Shown: piece by piece, positions 18,517-26,974 of the stretch | Layout: each line of letters starts with the position of its first letter | How positions within the stretch are numbered: the stretch's first letter is position 1 | Origin: UBA4717 sp045577925 | GTDB lineage: Bacteria > Bacillota > Clostridia > Oscillospirales > CAG-272 | Length of the DNA: 64,000 nucleotides | Direction of reading: 5' to 3' | Assembly (NCBI GenBank): GCA_045577925.1 | Contig: JAZNJH010000031.1 | Span: forward strand, 62,001 to 126,000 | Program-made: the position numbers and the translations under genes | The notes under the pieces: generated by a model | Told to the model about the DNA's origin: nothing | What the model saw: the letters and a program-made list of their open reading frames with translations, nothing else | The model's database searches: none

Positions 18517-18606
18517 GCGGCAGACAGGTTAGGTTCTAAAACTCCACTGTGTTTGCCGCTTGGTTCCAGTTCTCTGAATTATACAAAATTTGCATTTTGT
18601 ATAATT
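18517..18606 (+). other. Structured 3' region after the ClpE-like gene
   Basis: Two hairpins precede the terminator: GCGGCAGAC pairs with GTTTGCCGC (nine pairs, one G-U) around a 25-base loop, and AATTATACAAAAT pairs perfectly over 13 bp with its downstream complement. It could be a structured 3' UTR or a small RNA; no known family was recognised. Confidence 0.5.
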
Positions 18607-18621
18607 ATTTATTGAGTTTTT

Positions 18622-18650
18622 AGGGGAACCTGGTGGGTTCCCCTTTCTTT
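18622..18650 (+). terminator. Intrinsic terminator of the clpE-like operon
   Basis: GGGGAACC and GGTTCCCC form an 8-bp GC-rich stem around TGGTG, followed by TTTCTTT. The U-tract favours the plus strand. Confidence 0.85.
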
Positions 18651-18652
18651 AG

Positions 18653-19279
18653 TTAGGTTTGCGAAACAGCTTTTGCGTATTCTGCAATTATCTCTGCTGC
18701 CTTTTGAGTGCCTGTTTTTCCACTGTCTATACAAAGGTCGTAGTTTTCAATACGCCCCCATTTTCTGCTTGTATAATAATTATAATAATTAGCGCGTTGC
18801 TTATCTGTCTTAATTATAATATCTTTTGCTTTAGCTTCCGTTATGTTTCGGCGCGTTGCAACGCGTGCCGCACGTGTTTCTATATCAGCATATATAAATA
18901 CGTTAATTACATCTGGAATTTCTTTTAATACGTAATCCGCACATCTGCCTATTATTACACACGATTCCCTGCTAGCTAAATCCTTGATTATATCAGACTG
19001 TGCTATATATAATTTATCGTTAATAGGCATTTCGTAAGCAAGAGCTGCGTTACCGCCGAACAGCGAGCCTCCCATTGCAAGCGTATACAAAAGACTGTTC
19101 GTTGCTTTTTCATCGGCATCCGAAAGTGCATCTGAGCTCATTCCGCTATTTTTGGCTGCGAGCGAGATTAATTCATCGTCATAATAGCCAATTTTGAGTA
19201 TTTCTGATATTTTTTTGCCGATTTCTCTTCCGCCGCTACCATATTGGCGTCCGATTGTTATAACTGTGTTGTTTTTCAC
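18653..19279 (-). CDS. Cytidylate kinase-like family protein
   Basis: A 208-residue P-loop kinase of the cytidylate-kinase-like family (Pfam Cytidylate_kin2). The Walker A-like start is TVITIGRQYGSGGREIGKKI, and a later segment CVIIGRCADYVL and Arg-rich lid (ETRAARVATRRN) are typical. It is distinct from the classic CMP kinase Cmk; the substrate is not known. The start is GTG, preceded by AAAGGAGGTG; no ATG is available in frame before the P-loop. It is transcribed alone from a good promoter. Confidence 0.85.
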   Translation of the reverse strand: MKNNTVITIGRQYGSGGREIGKKISEILKIGYYDDELISLAAKNSGMSSDALSDADEKATNSLLYTLAMGGSLFGGNAALAYEMPINDKLYIAQSDIIKDLASRESCVIIGRCADYVLKEIPDVINVFIYADIETRAARVATRRNITEAKAKDIIIKTDKQRANYYNYYTSRKWGRIENYDLCIDSGKTGTQKAAEIIAEYAKAVSQT

Positions 19280-19313
19280 ACAGATACACCTCCTTTGTGT
19301 TTTTCGTTACTTA

Positions 19314-19342
19314 ATTATAACAAAATTTATCAAAAAAATCAA
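19314..19342 (-). promoter_or_regulatory. Sigma-A promoter for the cytidylate kinase-like gene
   Basis: On the minus strand TTGATT, a 17-base spacer and TATAAT are followed closely by AAAGGAGGTG and the GTG start. Confidence 0.7.
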
Positions 19343-19362
19343 GTTTTTTTGTTATTTTTTTA

Positions 19363-20304
19363 CTAAAAAATGCTCTCGATCGATTTCAAACTGCTATTTG
19401 GTGAATATTGCCAAGAATCTATATGTTCCCTGTCACTTAAATAATACCTTAGTTCAGTGTTATCTCGCTTAGATGTGGCGCTATATGTATCTATTATAAC
19501 TAGTTTTATTTTCATTCTTTCAGGTATAATATTTTTTATAAAAACAGCAGCTGTCTGCCCCACACTCACCCCGTCTTTATATTCAGCGAGTCCTGCCAGA
19601 TTCGGCGTTAATTCAACAAAAATACCGTAATCTTCTATACTTCTTACAATACCGGTTACCGTTTGACCAACAGAGAAATTTTGTGCATTTTCTTCCCATG
19701 TACCAAGCAGCTCCTTATGAGTTACGTATATTCTCTTGCCAAAGTCGTCATTCTTTTTAATTACGCAGTTAATCTGTGCTCCGGAAAAAAATCTATCTCT
19801 TGGATGCGATATTCTTGAGACCGAAATACAATCAATTGATAATAATGATACTATTCCGCATCCTATGTCAACAAATGCGCCAAACTGCTCAAGATGAGTA
19901 ACTTTGGCAGGGATTATATCTCCAGGAATCAGCTTAGATAGCATGTTATCCATACATTCTTTTTGCGCCTCACGTCTGCTAAGTTTGATTATTGGTTCAC
20001 CATAATGATCAAAACTAATTGATATCACCTTAAAGCAAACAGGTTTGCCTACACGTGTAATTACTGCAATATCTTTAATTTCTTCGTCGTCATTTGTAAG
20101 AACAGCTTCTTTTCTCTCAATAAGCCCAATGTAATTTCCTAAATCAACACTTAATGTAAAATTGTTGTCACATTTGATTACAATTCCTTCAGCAATTGCT
20201 CCGTCTATCATAGCTTTTTCGATATTTGCAAGCGAAGACAAGCGTTCTCTGTTCTGAGCTGTGGACATAAGACAGCCTTCCGGCATATAAAAATTTTTTA
20301 ACAT
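19363..20304 (-). CDS. S1 RNA-binding domain protein (three S1 repeats)
   Basis: A 313-residue soluble protein with three S1/OB repeats. The first is divergent (GIVIKCDNNFTLSVDLGNYIG). The second is canonical (AKVTHLEQFGAFVDIGCGIVSLL) with the SRISHPRDRF element. The third reads GIVRSIEDYGIFVELTPNLAGL. It resembles the RpsA-related S1 proteins of Clostridia that bind mRNA or ribosomes but is shorter than ribosomal protein S1. GGAGGGAATATT precedes the ATG. The stop is TAG, relevant when judging the internal TAG in fusA. Transcribed alone; exact role unknown. Confidence 0.85.
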   Translation of the reverse strand: MLKNFYMPEGCLMSTAQNRERLSSLANIEKAMIDGAIAEGIVIKCDNNFTLSVDLGNYIGLIERKEAVLTNDDEEIKDIAVITRVGKPVCFKVISISFDHYGEPIIKLSRREAQKECMDNMLSKLIPGDIIPAKVTHLEQFGAFVDIGCGIVSLLSIDCISVSRISHPRDRFFSGAQINCVIKKNDDFGKRIYVTHKELLGTWEENAQNFSVGQTVTGIVRSIEDYGIFVELTPNLAGLAEYKDGVSVGQTAAVFIKNIIPERMKIKLVIIDTYSATSKRDNTELRYYLSDREHIDSWQYSPNSSLKSIESIF

Positions 20305-20423
20305 AATATTCCCTCCGTTTTATATTGTCCGTATTTAGTATTATGATACATTTTATTACAGGGAGAACTTTAATATTCGAAAATTTATTAACATATTTTC
20401 GCTAAAAAGAATAATATATGTAC

Positions 20424-20453
20424 TTGATTTTGTAATTAAATAAATGTTATAAT
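20424..20453 (+). promoter_or_regulatory. Sigma-A promoter for the glycosyltransferase gene
   Basis: TTGATT, an 18-base spacer and TATAAT lie about 40 bases before the ATG. Confidence 0.6.
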
Positions 20454-20491
20454 TAGTTCGCAATCAATATTACGAAAGGACGAACCGGGAT

Positions 20492-21637
20492 ATGAAGGTT
20501 CTTATTTTATCTGTAACTGCCGGACAGGGACACAATTCAACGGCTAAAGCAATTTCTGACTACTTAACGGGCTATGGCGCTGATGTAAGAGTACTTGATA
20601 CCATAAGATACATCAACAGGTTACTTGGAAAAACCGTTGACCTTGGCTACCTGTTTGTATCAAGTCGTGCAAAGCTTGCATACAAAGGCGCATACAGGCT
20701 TGCAGAAATGCGCAAAAAGACAACTATGGATACCAGCCCCGGAGCATTGACGATAAAATTTATCGCTTCAAAGCTCCAGAAGTATATAAGCGCTTATAAT
20801 CCCGATGTTATAATATGTACGCACGTTTTTGCCGGCATGTTTATCAACGTTTTAAAGGATAGTGAAAAACTTAAAGCAAAAACTATCGGCATATTGACAG
20901 ATTTTGCTTTTCATCCTTATTGGGAAGAGGGTGACAATCTTGATTACATAGTCGTTCCAAGTGAAAATTTGTATTTCAAAGCCTGCCAGAAGGGATTTGA
21001 AAAATCCCAGATACTTCCCTTTGGTATACCGATAAATCCTAAATTTGAATATTCTATGCCAAAAGATGCTGCAAAGAAGCATTTCGGCTTAGATCCCAAT
21101 AAGAAAACATTGTTGCTGATGGGCGGAAGCATGGGCTATGGTAATATAGCCAAGACTCTTAAAAAGCTTGATAATATTGAAGGCGATTTCCAGATCATTA
21201 ACATATGCGGAAACAATAAACGCTCAAAAAAGGCAATTGATGAAACGATCTTTAATAAGAAAGTATTGAATTTTGGCTTTGTTGATTACGTTGATGAGCT
21301 TATGGACGCCGCAGATGTTATCGTTACCAAGCCGGGCGGACTAACGAGTTCAGAAGCTATGGCCAAAGGCTTACCAATGGTTATAGTGAATCCTATACCT
21401 GGTCAGGAGGATAGAAATACCGAGTTTTTAGTTAATAATGGTTGCGCTATGGCTGTTTCTCCAACATATGAACTTGAGGAAATAATTTATACCTTGATGA
21501 ATAATGAAAAGCGCCTTGAGATTATGCACGAAAGTATAGCTGATATAGCTCGTCCTGATTCGACAAAGAAATTATGTAATTTTGTCTTAGAATTCGAAAA
21601 GAAGAACAATTTAGCAAGCAAATCGCGGTATAAATAA
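20492..21637 (+). CDS. MGDG synthase/UgtP-type glycolipid glycosyltransferase
   Basis: A 381-residue GT-B glycosyltransferase of family 28. The N-terminal SVTAGQGHNSTAKAI is the signature of the MGDG synthase domain, and the C-terminal donor site reads KPGGLTSSEAMAKGLPMV. Relatives are plant MGDG synthase and Bacillus UgtP, which transfer sugar from UDP-sugars to diacylglycerol for membrane glycolipids and lipoteichoic acid anchors. That substrate is inferred from family, not shown. The length is normal. It ends inside the 5' arm of a 22-bp bidirectional terminator and is a single-gene unit. Confidence 0.88.
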   Translation: MKVLILSVTAGQGHNSTAKAISDYLTGYGADVRVLDTIRYINRLLGKTVDLGYLFVSSRAKLAYKGAYRLAEMRKKTTMDTSPGALTIKFIASKLQKYISAYNPDVIICTHVFAGMFINVLKDSEKLKAKTIGILTDFAFHPYWEEGDNLDYIVVPSENLYFKACQKGFEKSQILPFGIPINPKFEYSMPKDAAKKHFGLDPNKKTLLLMGGSMGYGNIAKTLKKLDNIEGDFQIINICGNNKRSKKAIDETIFNKKVLNFGFVDYVDELMDAADVIVTKPGGLTSSEAMAKGLPMVIVNPIPGQEDRNTEFLVNNGCAMAVSPTYELEEIIYTLMNNEKRLEIMHESIADIARPDSTKKLCNFVLEFEKKNNLASKSRYK

Positions 21638-21684
21638 AAACATGCACCTTTGATTTTAAGCTTCAAAGGTGCATGTTTTTATTT
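21632..21684. terminator. 22-bp bidirectional terminator
   Basis: A perfect 22-bp stem (outer AAATAAAAACATG, inner CACCTTTGA) with a 9-base loop between the convergent glycosyltransferase and rsmI. The arms overlap the last codons of both genes. Confidence 0.92.
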
Positions 21685-22575
21685 ATTTTTGTTAATTTCT
21701 TTATATATACTACTTTTGGATAATCCTCTGTCCTTCGCAACAGCCTTCATAGCGTCCATTTTGGAAAGACCGCTTTCAATATAATAATCTACGTGTTCTT
21801 CAATTGACATATCACTATAAAAAGCTCTGCCTTTAAGTTCGCTTTCACTAATAGGCGAGATTATTATAACGTACTCCCCTCTCGGCTCACTTTCGCTATA
21901 TATGGCAATTGCACCACGTATGTCGGTTCTTATAACCTCTTCGTTTAATTTAGTTAATTCACGGCACAGAGCAATTTTTCGCTCTTCACCAAAATACTTT
22001 TTCATATCAGATAACGTTTGCTTTAATTTATGTGGTGCTTCATAAAAAATCAATGTACGCTTCTCTTCCGAAACTTCTTCAAGCCGCTTTCTTCGCTCAG
22101 ATTTGTTTGCAGATAAAAAGCCTTCAAAAGCAAACCGCGCTGTAAATATTCCTGAAAGTATAAGAGCATTGATAGCTGCACAAGGGCCGGGTACGCTTGT
22201 TACGGTAATGTTGCGTTCGATACACAAAGCTACAAGGTCTTCGCCGGGGTCACTTATTGCAGGCGTTCCTGCGTCGGTTACAAGAGCACACGATTCGCCT
22301 GAAGAAATACGGTCGCATATGATACTGCCACGTTCGCGCTTATTGTGTTCATAGTATGAAACAAGCGGCTTTTTTATTCCCATTTTAGAAAGTAAAAAGG
22401 CTGTATTTCGCGTATCTTCCGCTGCAATAAAATCAACCTCAGAAAGAGTTTTTACAGCTCTCTCGGAAAGATCTGACAAATTACCGATAGGTGTTGCCAC
22501 AAGATATAATACGCCCGGTAATATTGCGTTTTTTTCACTTGAATATAATTTATCTGGATTTTTGATACTGCTCAT
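21679..22575 (-). CDS. rsmI: 16S rRNA (cytidine1402-2'-O)-methyltransferase RsmI
   Basis: Methylates the 2'-OH of C1402 in the decoding centre of 16S rRNA. Tetrapyrrole-methylase fold with LYLVATPIGNLSD at the N-terminus, AAEDTRNTAFLLSKMG and TDAGTPAISDPGEDLV. All family motifs are present and the length (about 298 aa) is normal. The start is uncertain: I use the ATG with GGTGAATTTA before it; another ATG lies four codons upstream without a ribosome site. Either start overlaps the end of the trmN6-like gene, so the two are coupled. Confidence 0.93.
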   Translation of the reverse strand: MSSIKNPDKLYSSEKNAILPGVLYLVATPIGNLSDLSERAVKTLSEVDFIAAEDTRNTAFLLSKMGIKKPLVSYYEHNKRERGSIICDRISSGESCALVTDAGTPAISDPGEDLVALCIERNITVTSVPGPCAAINALILSGIFTARFAFEGFLSANKSERRKRLEEVSEEKRTLIFYEAPHKLKQTLSDMKKYFGEERKIALCRELTKLNEEVIRTDIRGAIAIYSESEPRGEYVIIISPISESELKGRAFYSDMSIEEHVDYYIESGLSKMDAMKAVAKDRGLSKSSIYKEINKNK

Positions 22576-23302
22576 TAAATTCACCATTTTCGTATATATA
22601 TTTTAAATCATCGGTGTAAGAAAGATCTTCATTATACATGATCAGGGGTTTTGTTATTATAATTGACGACGATGCTCCTTTTTTCCCCTCTGCCAACACA
22701 ATACAGGGGCAGAGGTCTGCTCTTGCATGGACAAAAGTAAGCCTTTTGGGCTCAAGAGTTGCGCTTCTCATTGCGTCAAGAAGATCTGTAAGTCTGTCCG
22801 GTCTGTATACACAGTAAAAATATCCGCCATGCTTCAGAACCCTTTGAGCAGAACAACAGAAATCATATATTGTTCCGTAAATTTCATGTCGCGCAACGTT
22901 TTTTGTAAGAGCTTCATTTGATTTTCCGCTATCGGATTTCATATACGGCGGATTTGAAAATACAACGTCAATTTGTTTGCCAAAATATTCGTGTCCTATT
23001 TTTGTAATATCTGTGTTATGTGCTTCTATATACTTGTTAAGGCCATTTTCACTTATGTTTTTGCATATGATATCATAAAAATCATTTTGAATCTCACATG
23101 CGTGAATTTTAGCATACTTTCTTTTTGCTGCCGATAAAAGTGATATTACACCTGTTCCGCTTCCGAAATCAGCCGCGATAGCTTTTTGCCTTTTTTTCAT
23201 ATAGGCATACAATAAATAAGCATCACTTGTGAATGTAAGTCCTTCCGTTTTTTGAAATATTTTCAAGTTTTCATTTATTTCAGTCAGTATTAAATCGCTC
23301 AT
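22550..23302 (-). CDS. TrmN6-like tRNA1(Val) adenine-N6 methyltransferase
   Basis: A 250-residue class I methyltransferase of the YfiC/TrmN6 group. The SAM loop is ADFGSGTGVISLL, an acidic HACEIQ follows, and the N6-adenine catalytic motif is FSNPPYMK. The E. coli relative modifies A37 of tRNA(Val). A start at ATG (SDLILTE) is preferred; GTG five codons earlier is possible and neither has a strong ribosome site. The pairing with rsmI is common in Firmicutes. A short palindrome CACCGTTTACGGTG overlaps the start region. Confidence 0.87.
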   Translation of the reverse strand: MSDLILTEINENLKIFQKTEGLTFTSDAYLLYAYMKKRQKAIAADFGSGTGVISLLSAAKRKYAKIHACEIQNDFYDIICKNISENGLNKYIEAHNTDITKIGHEYFGKQIDVVFSNPPYMKSDSGKSNEALTKNVARHEIYGTIYDFCCSAQRVLKHGGYFYCVYRPDRLTDLLDAMRSATLEPKRLTFVHARADLCPCIVLAEGKKGASSSIIITKPLIMYNEDLSYTDDLKYIYENGEFNEQYQKSR

Positions 23303-23368
23303 CGTCAACAGTTTCACCGTTTACGGTGTTTTTCCTTTATAGTAATTATTGATTTTGAGTATAAAATC

Positions 23369-23396
23369 TTTATATATACAAATAATAATTTTGCAA
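23369..23396 (-). promoter_or_regulatory. Possible promoter for trmN6-rsmI
   Basis: On the minus strand TTGCAA, a 16-base spacer and TATAAA. The region is very AT-rich, so this is tentative. Confidence 0.4.
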
Positions 23397-23469
23397 AAGA
23401 CAAAAGTCGCTTGCCGGCATTACATGCATTTACAATGCTGATAACGTGGTAATAAGAAAGGAAAAAGTT

Positions 23470-23613
23470 ATGGATAACAACCAGAACAAGAACCAGAACA
23501 AAAACCAGAATAACAATCAGAACAGAAACCAGAATAACAACCAGAATAACAACCAGAACAACAATCAGAACAAAAACCAAAACAAGAATAAGTCTGAAAA
23601 CTACGAAAGATAA
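23470..23613 (+). CDS. Asn/Gln repeat mini-protein (47 aa)
   Basis: An ATG preceded by AAGAAAGG opens a 47-codon frame ending in TAA. The product is almost entirely Asn, Gln and Lys: it starts MDNNQNKNQNKNQN, repeats NQN units about ten times and ends SENYER. No hydrophobic core or signal is present, so it should be disordered and highly soluble. Similar composition is seen in some small spore proteins (the gamma-type acid-soluble proteins are Gln/Asn rich), but the match is compositional only. A strong terminator follows at once, which supports a real transcribed gene. The opposite strand holds a Val/Leu/Ile-rich open frame that is a shadow. Confidence 0.6.
   Translation: MDNNQNKNQNKNQNNNQNRNQNNNQNNNQNNNQNKNQNKNKSENYER
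23479..23590 (+). repeat. Imperfect AACCAGAA-type tandem repeat inside the mini-gene
   Basis: Degenerate 6- and 12-base units built from AACCAGAA and AACAA are repeated about ten times. They encode the NQN/NKN repeats, so copy number could vary by slippage while staying in frame. Confidence 0.7.
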
Positions 23614-23634
23614 GTGCTGTAATATAAATCTTTC

Positions 23635-23668
23635 AGATGCCTTTGACGCTTGTCAAAGGCATCTTTTA
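23635..23668. terminator. Bidirectional terminator
   Basis: GATGCCTTTGAC and its exact complement form a 12-bp stem around GCTT, with an A/T pair and T-run on each side. It separates the Asn/Gln mini-gene from the convergent SGNH hydrolase gene. Confidence 0.88.
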
Positions 23669-24721
23669 TTAAATCACTTTCAGTGCCTTCAAGAGTACAG
23701 ATCCAATAGCATCTGACATTCTGCTTACTCCAAGATCGTTGGGATGGCAACCGTCGACGGTACAGTCTTCCCTGTCGCGGCCGCCAAACAGCATATATGA
23801 ATCTATGTAGTATACCTTATTGTCACCATTTTTGCGAGCATTGTCATAAGTAGCGAATACAATTGAACGCCTGTTGTAATAGCTTATACCCACATCAGGC
23901 TTGCCCACTATTATATACGGTATATCCGGATGCTTCTCTCTTATTGCTTTATATAGCTTTTCGTGGGTATTTAAGAGCTCTTCATCCTTTGCGTTGTGAT
24001 CATAGTCGCTTACAAAAACAGACATGTCAAGGCTTGCAAGATATTGTATCATAGCGTCCTCGCCCTTTGCGCTTCCGGAAAAGCCAAGGCAAGTGTAATC
24101 AATGTTTGATTCGCGGCAAATTTTTGCTTCATAAGTTAAACCCGGTCTGCTGACGCATCCTCCTTGTGTAATTGATGAACCGTAATATATTACAGGCTCA
24201 ATATCAACATAAGGTGTAGCAGACTTTATTGTATGCCCCGGCATTATTCCTATTTCAAGCTTGTTTAGAGGATTATATATAGGAAGATAGAGTGTGATCT
24301 CCTTTTCGCCTTCTCCAAGGTTTACGATGTGAACGCAGTCGCGTTCGGGATGTAATTGAGGCTTTAAGGTTGTACGGTAGATCTCACACCTTTGACTTTT
24401 TTTCATATATACGTCTATTCCTGCAGAAGCTGAAACTGACATATTTTGATATAAAATAACCTTATCTTCTACAAAACGAACGGCAATAGACGGTGCATCT
24501 GTTGAGAAACGAACTCTTCCGCCGGAGGTATTAAAATTGAGCGAAGCCACGTCTTTGCTTGTTGCTTTGGCAACATCTTCAGGGATGCGGCAGTATTTGC
24601 TAAGCTTACGTGTATTGTAAAGTCCGTGTATTGATACCTCGTTAATATCCAATACGTCTCTGAAGATATATCCGCTGACATCAGGGCAGTCATAAATGCC
24701 GCCTTCAAATTTTCTGTTCAT
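23669..24721 (-). CDS. SGNH/GDSL-family hydrolase
   Basis: A 350-residue two-domain protein. The N-terminal half (to about residue 165) is beta rich, as in carbohydrate esterases with a jelly-roll lid. The C-terminal SGNH domain has block I YYGSSITQGG with the catalytic Ser near residue 180 and block V DGCHPNDLG with the Asp/His pair near residue 320. There is no signal peptide, so the protein should be cytosolic. Substrate is unknown, likely an acetylated sugar or lipid. It follows topB by 12 bases with AGAAAGG in between, so it is the last gene of that operon. Confidence 0.85.
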   Translation of the reverse strand: MNRKFEGGIYDCPDVSGYIFRDVLDINEVSIHGLYNTRKLSKYCRIPEDVAKATSKDVASLNFNTSGGRVRFSTDAPSIAVRFVEDKVILYQNMSVSASAGIDVYMKKSQRCEIYRTTLKPQLHPERDCVHIVNLGEGEKEITLYLPIYNPLNKLEIGIMPGHTIKSATPYVDIEPVIYYGSSITQGGCVSRPGLTYEAKICRESNIDYTCLGFSGSAKGEDAMIQYLASLDMSVFVSDYDHNAKDEELLNTHEKLYKAIREKHPDIPYIIVGKPDVGISYYNRRSIVFATYDNARKNGDNKVYYIDSYMLFGGRDREDCTVDGCHPNDLGVSRMSDAIGSVLLKALKVI

Positions 24722-24733
24722 TACAAAACCTTT

Positions 24734-26962
24734 CTAAGTAAGATTATCTAATGTTGGTGTTATTGTTTCAAGAAATGCCAGGTCGTCGCTTGTAGGCATC
24801 TCATGATTAGAATATCCTGTGGGAGAATTTGATTTCTTTGTATCTACATTCTTATCGTCAAATACAAAGATCAGTTTATTATTTTCAAGCTTTAATTTTG
24901 CATCAAATTTATTCCCTGCTTTTGATACAAAGCCTTCAATTCTTGACGAATAGCCAGTTTCGAGTAATAATTTTGCGTTTGCTTTTGATATTACGCGATT
25001 ACATAAAAATCCGCTTATTCTGAAATTGCAGCCTTCTTTATAACCTTTACAACCGTATCCGTACCTGCCCTTTACAACATTATTACCGCACATAGGACAA
25101 CTACCTATCATATCTCCGAAGAATCCGTCGTCATAATCTGTTTCAGGAGTAACGTTATCCCTTGCTTTGAATACGTCGCTTATTTCACGAACAGCAAGCG
25201 CAACGCTATCGTCAATGCTGATGTCCCCGCGATATACACCTTTCAGCGCACGGCCGAGTTCGCTCGTCTTGTATTTATCCATTGATATATTCATTCTTTG
25301 CAGGGCCTCAATAAGATACTCACCGTCGGGAAGAATCGTGTATACGTCCTTATTTAGCTTTATATAATTGCTTTTCCGTGCATTCTCGATTATACCGGTT
25401 CGCGTTGCCTCCGTTCCAAGCTCAAGTCCCTCAAAAATCGCTTTGTAATCGTCGTCATCGCTATCACCGGCTTCCTGACTTGCTTGTTTATCTTCCTTGA
25501 ACGGATTTTTGAGATAGTTATTCAGGGTTTCTATTGTATAATGCTTCGGAGGAGTTGTTTCTTTTTCAACAGGCTCGAAATCAGTTTGTATTATATCGCC
25601 TTTCTCAAGCTTTGGTAATATCTTGTCTTTTTGGTTATGATCGTCGTATCTGGTCCAACCCGGTTCAATAATAGTAGTTCCTTTGAGAGTGAATTCTTCA
25701 TATTCGCCGGTTTTTATTTTAATTTCGCTTTTTTCAACTTTACATTCTTCGCTGCAGAATACTGCAACAAATCTTCGCATTATAGTTGAATACACCTGTG
25801 TTTCTTCGTGCGAAAGCTTTGTTTTATCAGGAATTTTATAGGTTGGTGTCAGCGCTGAATGAGATTCGATCTTGGAATCGTCAAATATCATTTTGCTGAA
25901 TTTGAATTCAACCGGATAGCCAAGCTTTTTTACGCCTGATATGATTTTTTTGACCTTATCCTGCTCTGCTGTTGCAAGGTACTCACTGTTTGTACGCGGA
26001 TAGGTAACGTAACCTTCCTCGTAAAGCTTCTGAAGTATTGCAAGGCTCTTTTCCATTGGCATTTTGTATTTTTTGCCTAAAAGATTCTGAAGCTTCGAAA
26101 GCGAGTATAACTTTGGTGCAGAAAGCTTGTCCTTTTTACTTTTGCGTGAAATTACAATCGTTTGCGCGCTATTATATTTGTTTGCATCCGCATTTGCCTT
26201 TTCATGATCCTTTGCGGGGTATTTGTTCTTGCTCAAAAGATCAATTTTTTCACCGTCACGCTCAGTTTTGCTTGCGATAGAATAATATTTTTCGCTTTTG
26301 AAGTTCTTTATAGCCATGTCGCGGTCATAAATAGCCTTAACGATAGGAATAATTACGCGACCGACTCTGAGAAGCGTTCCGCATTTCAAAGTAGCAAAGC
26401 GCGTGAGATTAACACCGTATAACCAGTCGATATATGTTCGTGCAAAGCCTTCGTTTGCAAGAGATTCGTATTCATTTTCATCTTTCATATCTGAAAGAGC
26501 CGCCCGTATTGTCTCGGAAGTCTGATCAGGCAGCCAAAGTCTTTTAAATGATTTGCCCAGTTCAAGAGCACGCGTATTCATTACGCAAAGCCTTATTATA
26601 ATTTCGCCCTCTCTGTCCGAGTCGCCTGCATTTATAACGGTATCAACGTCTTCTCGTTCGCAAAGAGTTTTAATTATGCCGAACTGCCTTTCGACACCGG
26701 GGTCAGTTTTCTTAGATTGATCCTGCCTAAGTCTGAATTTGAAGCTGTCGGGAAAGCAGGGTAAATTTTCTATTGTCCAGCGCTTTGTACCGTCAGGATT
26801 TGGTGAGTAATCATCAATATCACAGAGCGAAAAAAGATGACCAAATGCCCAGGTTACGATGTAACCTGAGCCTTCATAGTAACTCTGTTTTTGTGACATG
26901 TTTCCGATGCTTGACACTATATTACGTGCTAGCGACGGTTTTTCTGCGATGATCAGCTTCAT
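24734..26962 (-). CDS. topB: DNA topoisomerase III (type IA)
   Basis: A 742-residue type IA topoisomerase that relaxes and decatenates DNA by single-strand passage. It begins KLIIAEKPSLARNIVSSIG (Toprim), includes INAGDSDREGEII, and carries the active Tyr in GYVTYPRTNSEYL near residue 320. A C-terminal zinc ribbon CPMCGNN...CKGYKEGC is followed by a short tail. The length is typical of Firmicute TopB. The stop codon is TAG. It is cotranscribed from apgM through two membrane proteins, with only 12-base gaps on either side. Confidence 0.94.
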   Translation of the reverse strand: MKLIIAEKPSLARNIVSSIGNMSQKQSYYEGSGYIVTWAFGHLFSLCDIDDYSPNPDGTKRWTIENLPCFPDSFKFRLRQDQSKKTDPGVERQFGIIKTLCEREDVDTVINAGDSDREGEIIIRLCVMNTRALELGKSFKRLWLPDQTSETIRAALSDMKDENEYESLANEGFARTYIDWLYGVNLTRFATLKCGTLLRVGRVIIPIVKAIYDRDMAIKNFKSEKYYSIASKTERDGEKIDLLSKNKYPAKDHEKANADANKYNSAQTIVISRKSKKDKLSAPKLYSLSKLQNLLGKKYKMPMEKSLAILQKLYEEGYVTYPRTNSEYLATAEQDKVKKIISGVKKLGYPVEFKFSKMIFDDSKIESHSALTPTYKIPDKTKLSHEETQVYSTIMRRFVAVFCSEECKVEKSEIKIKTGEYEEFTLKGTTIIEPGWTRYDDHNQKDKILPKLEKGDIIQTDFEPVEKETTPPKHYTIETLNNYLKNPFKEDKQASQEAGDSDDDDYKAIFEGLELGTEATRTGIIENARKSNYIKLNKDVYTILPDGEYLIEALQRMNISMDKYKTSELGRALKGVYRGDISIDDSVALAVREISDVFKARDNVTPETDYDDGFFGDMIGSCPMCGNNVVKGRYGYGCKGYKEGCNFRISGFLCNRVISKANAKLLLETGYSSRIEGFVSKAGNKFDAKLKLENNKLIFVFDDKNVDTKKSNSPTGYSNHEMPTSDDLAFLETITPTLDNLT

Positions 26963-26974
26963 TTATGAATTTCC

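Noticed and set aside
18531..18575. A GGTTCTAAAACTCC/GGTTCCAG segment that recalled a tRNA T-arm
   Set aside because: No acceptor, D or anticodon stems can be drawn around it.
23314..23580. An 88-codon Val/Leu/Ile-rich frame opposite the Asn/Gln mini-gene, resembling a membrane peptide
   Set aside because: It is the reverse translation of the AACCAGAA repeat and extends into the trmN6 promoter area; no ribosome site.
23470..23613. Tandem repeats that might look like a CRISPR array
   Set aside because: Units are 6-12 bases without unique spacers and encode one continuous frame.
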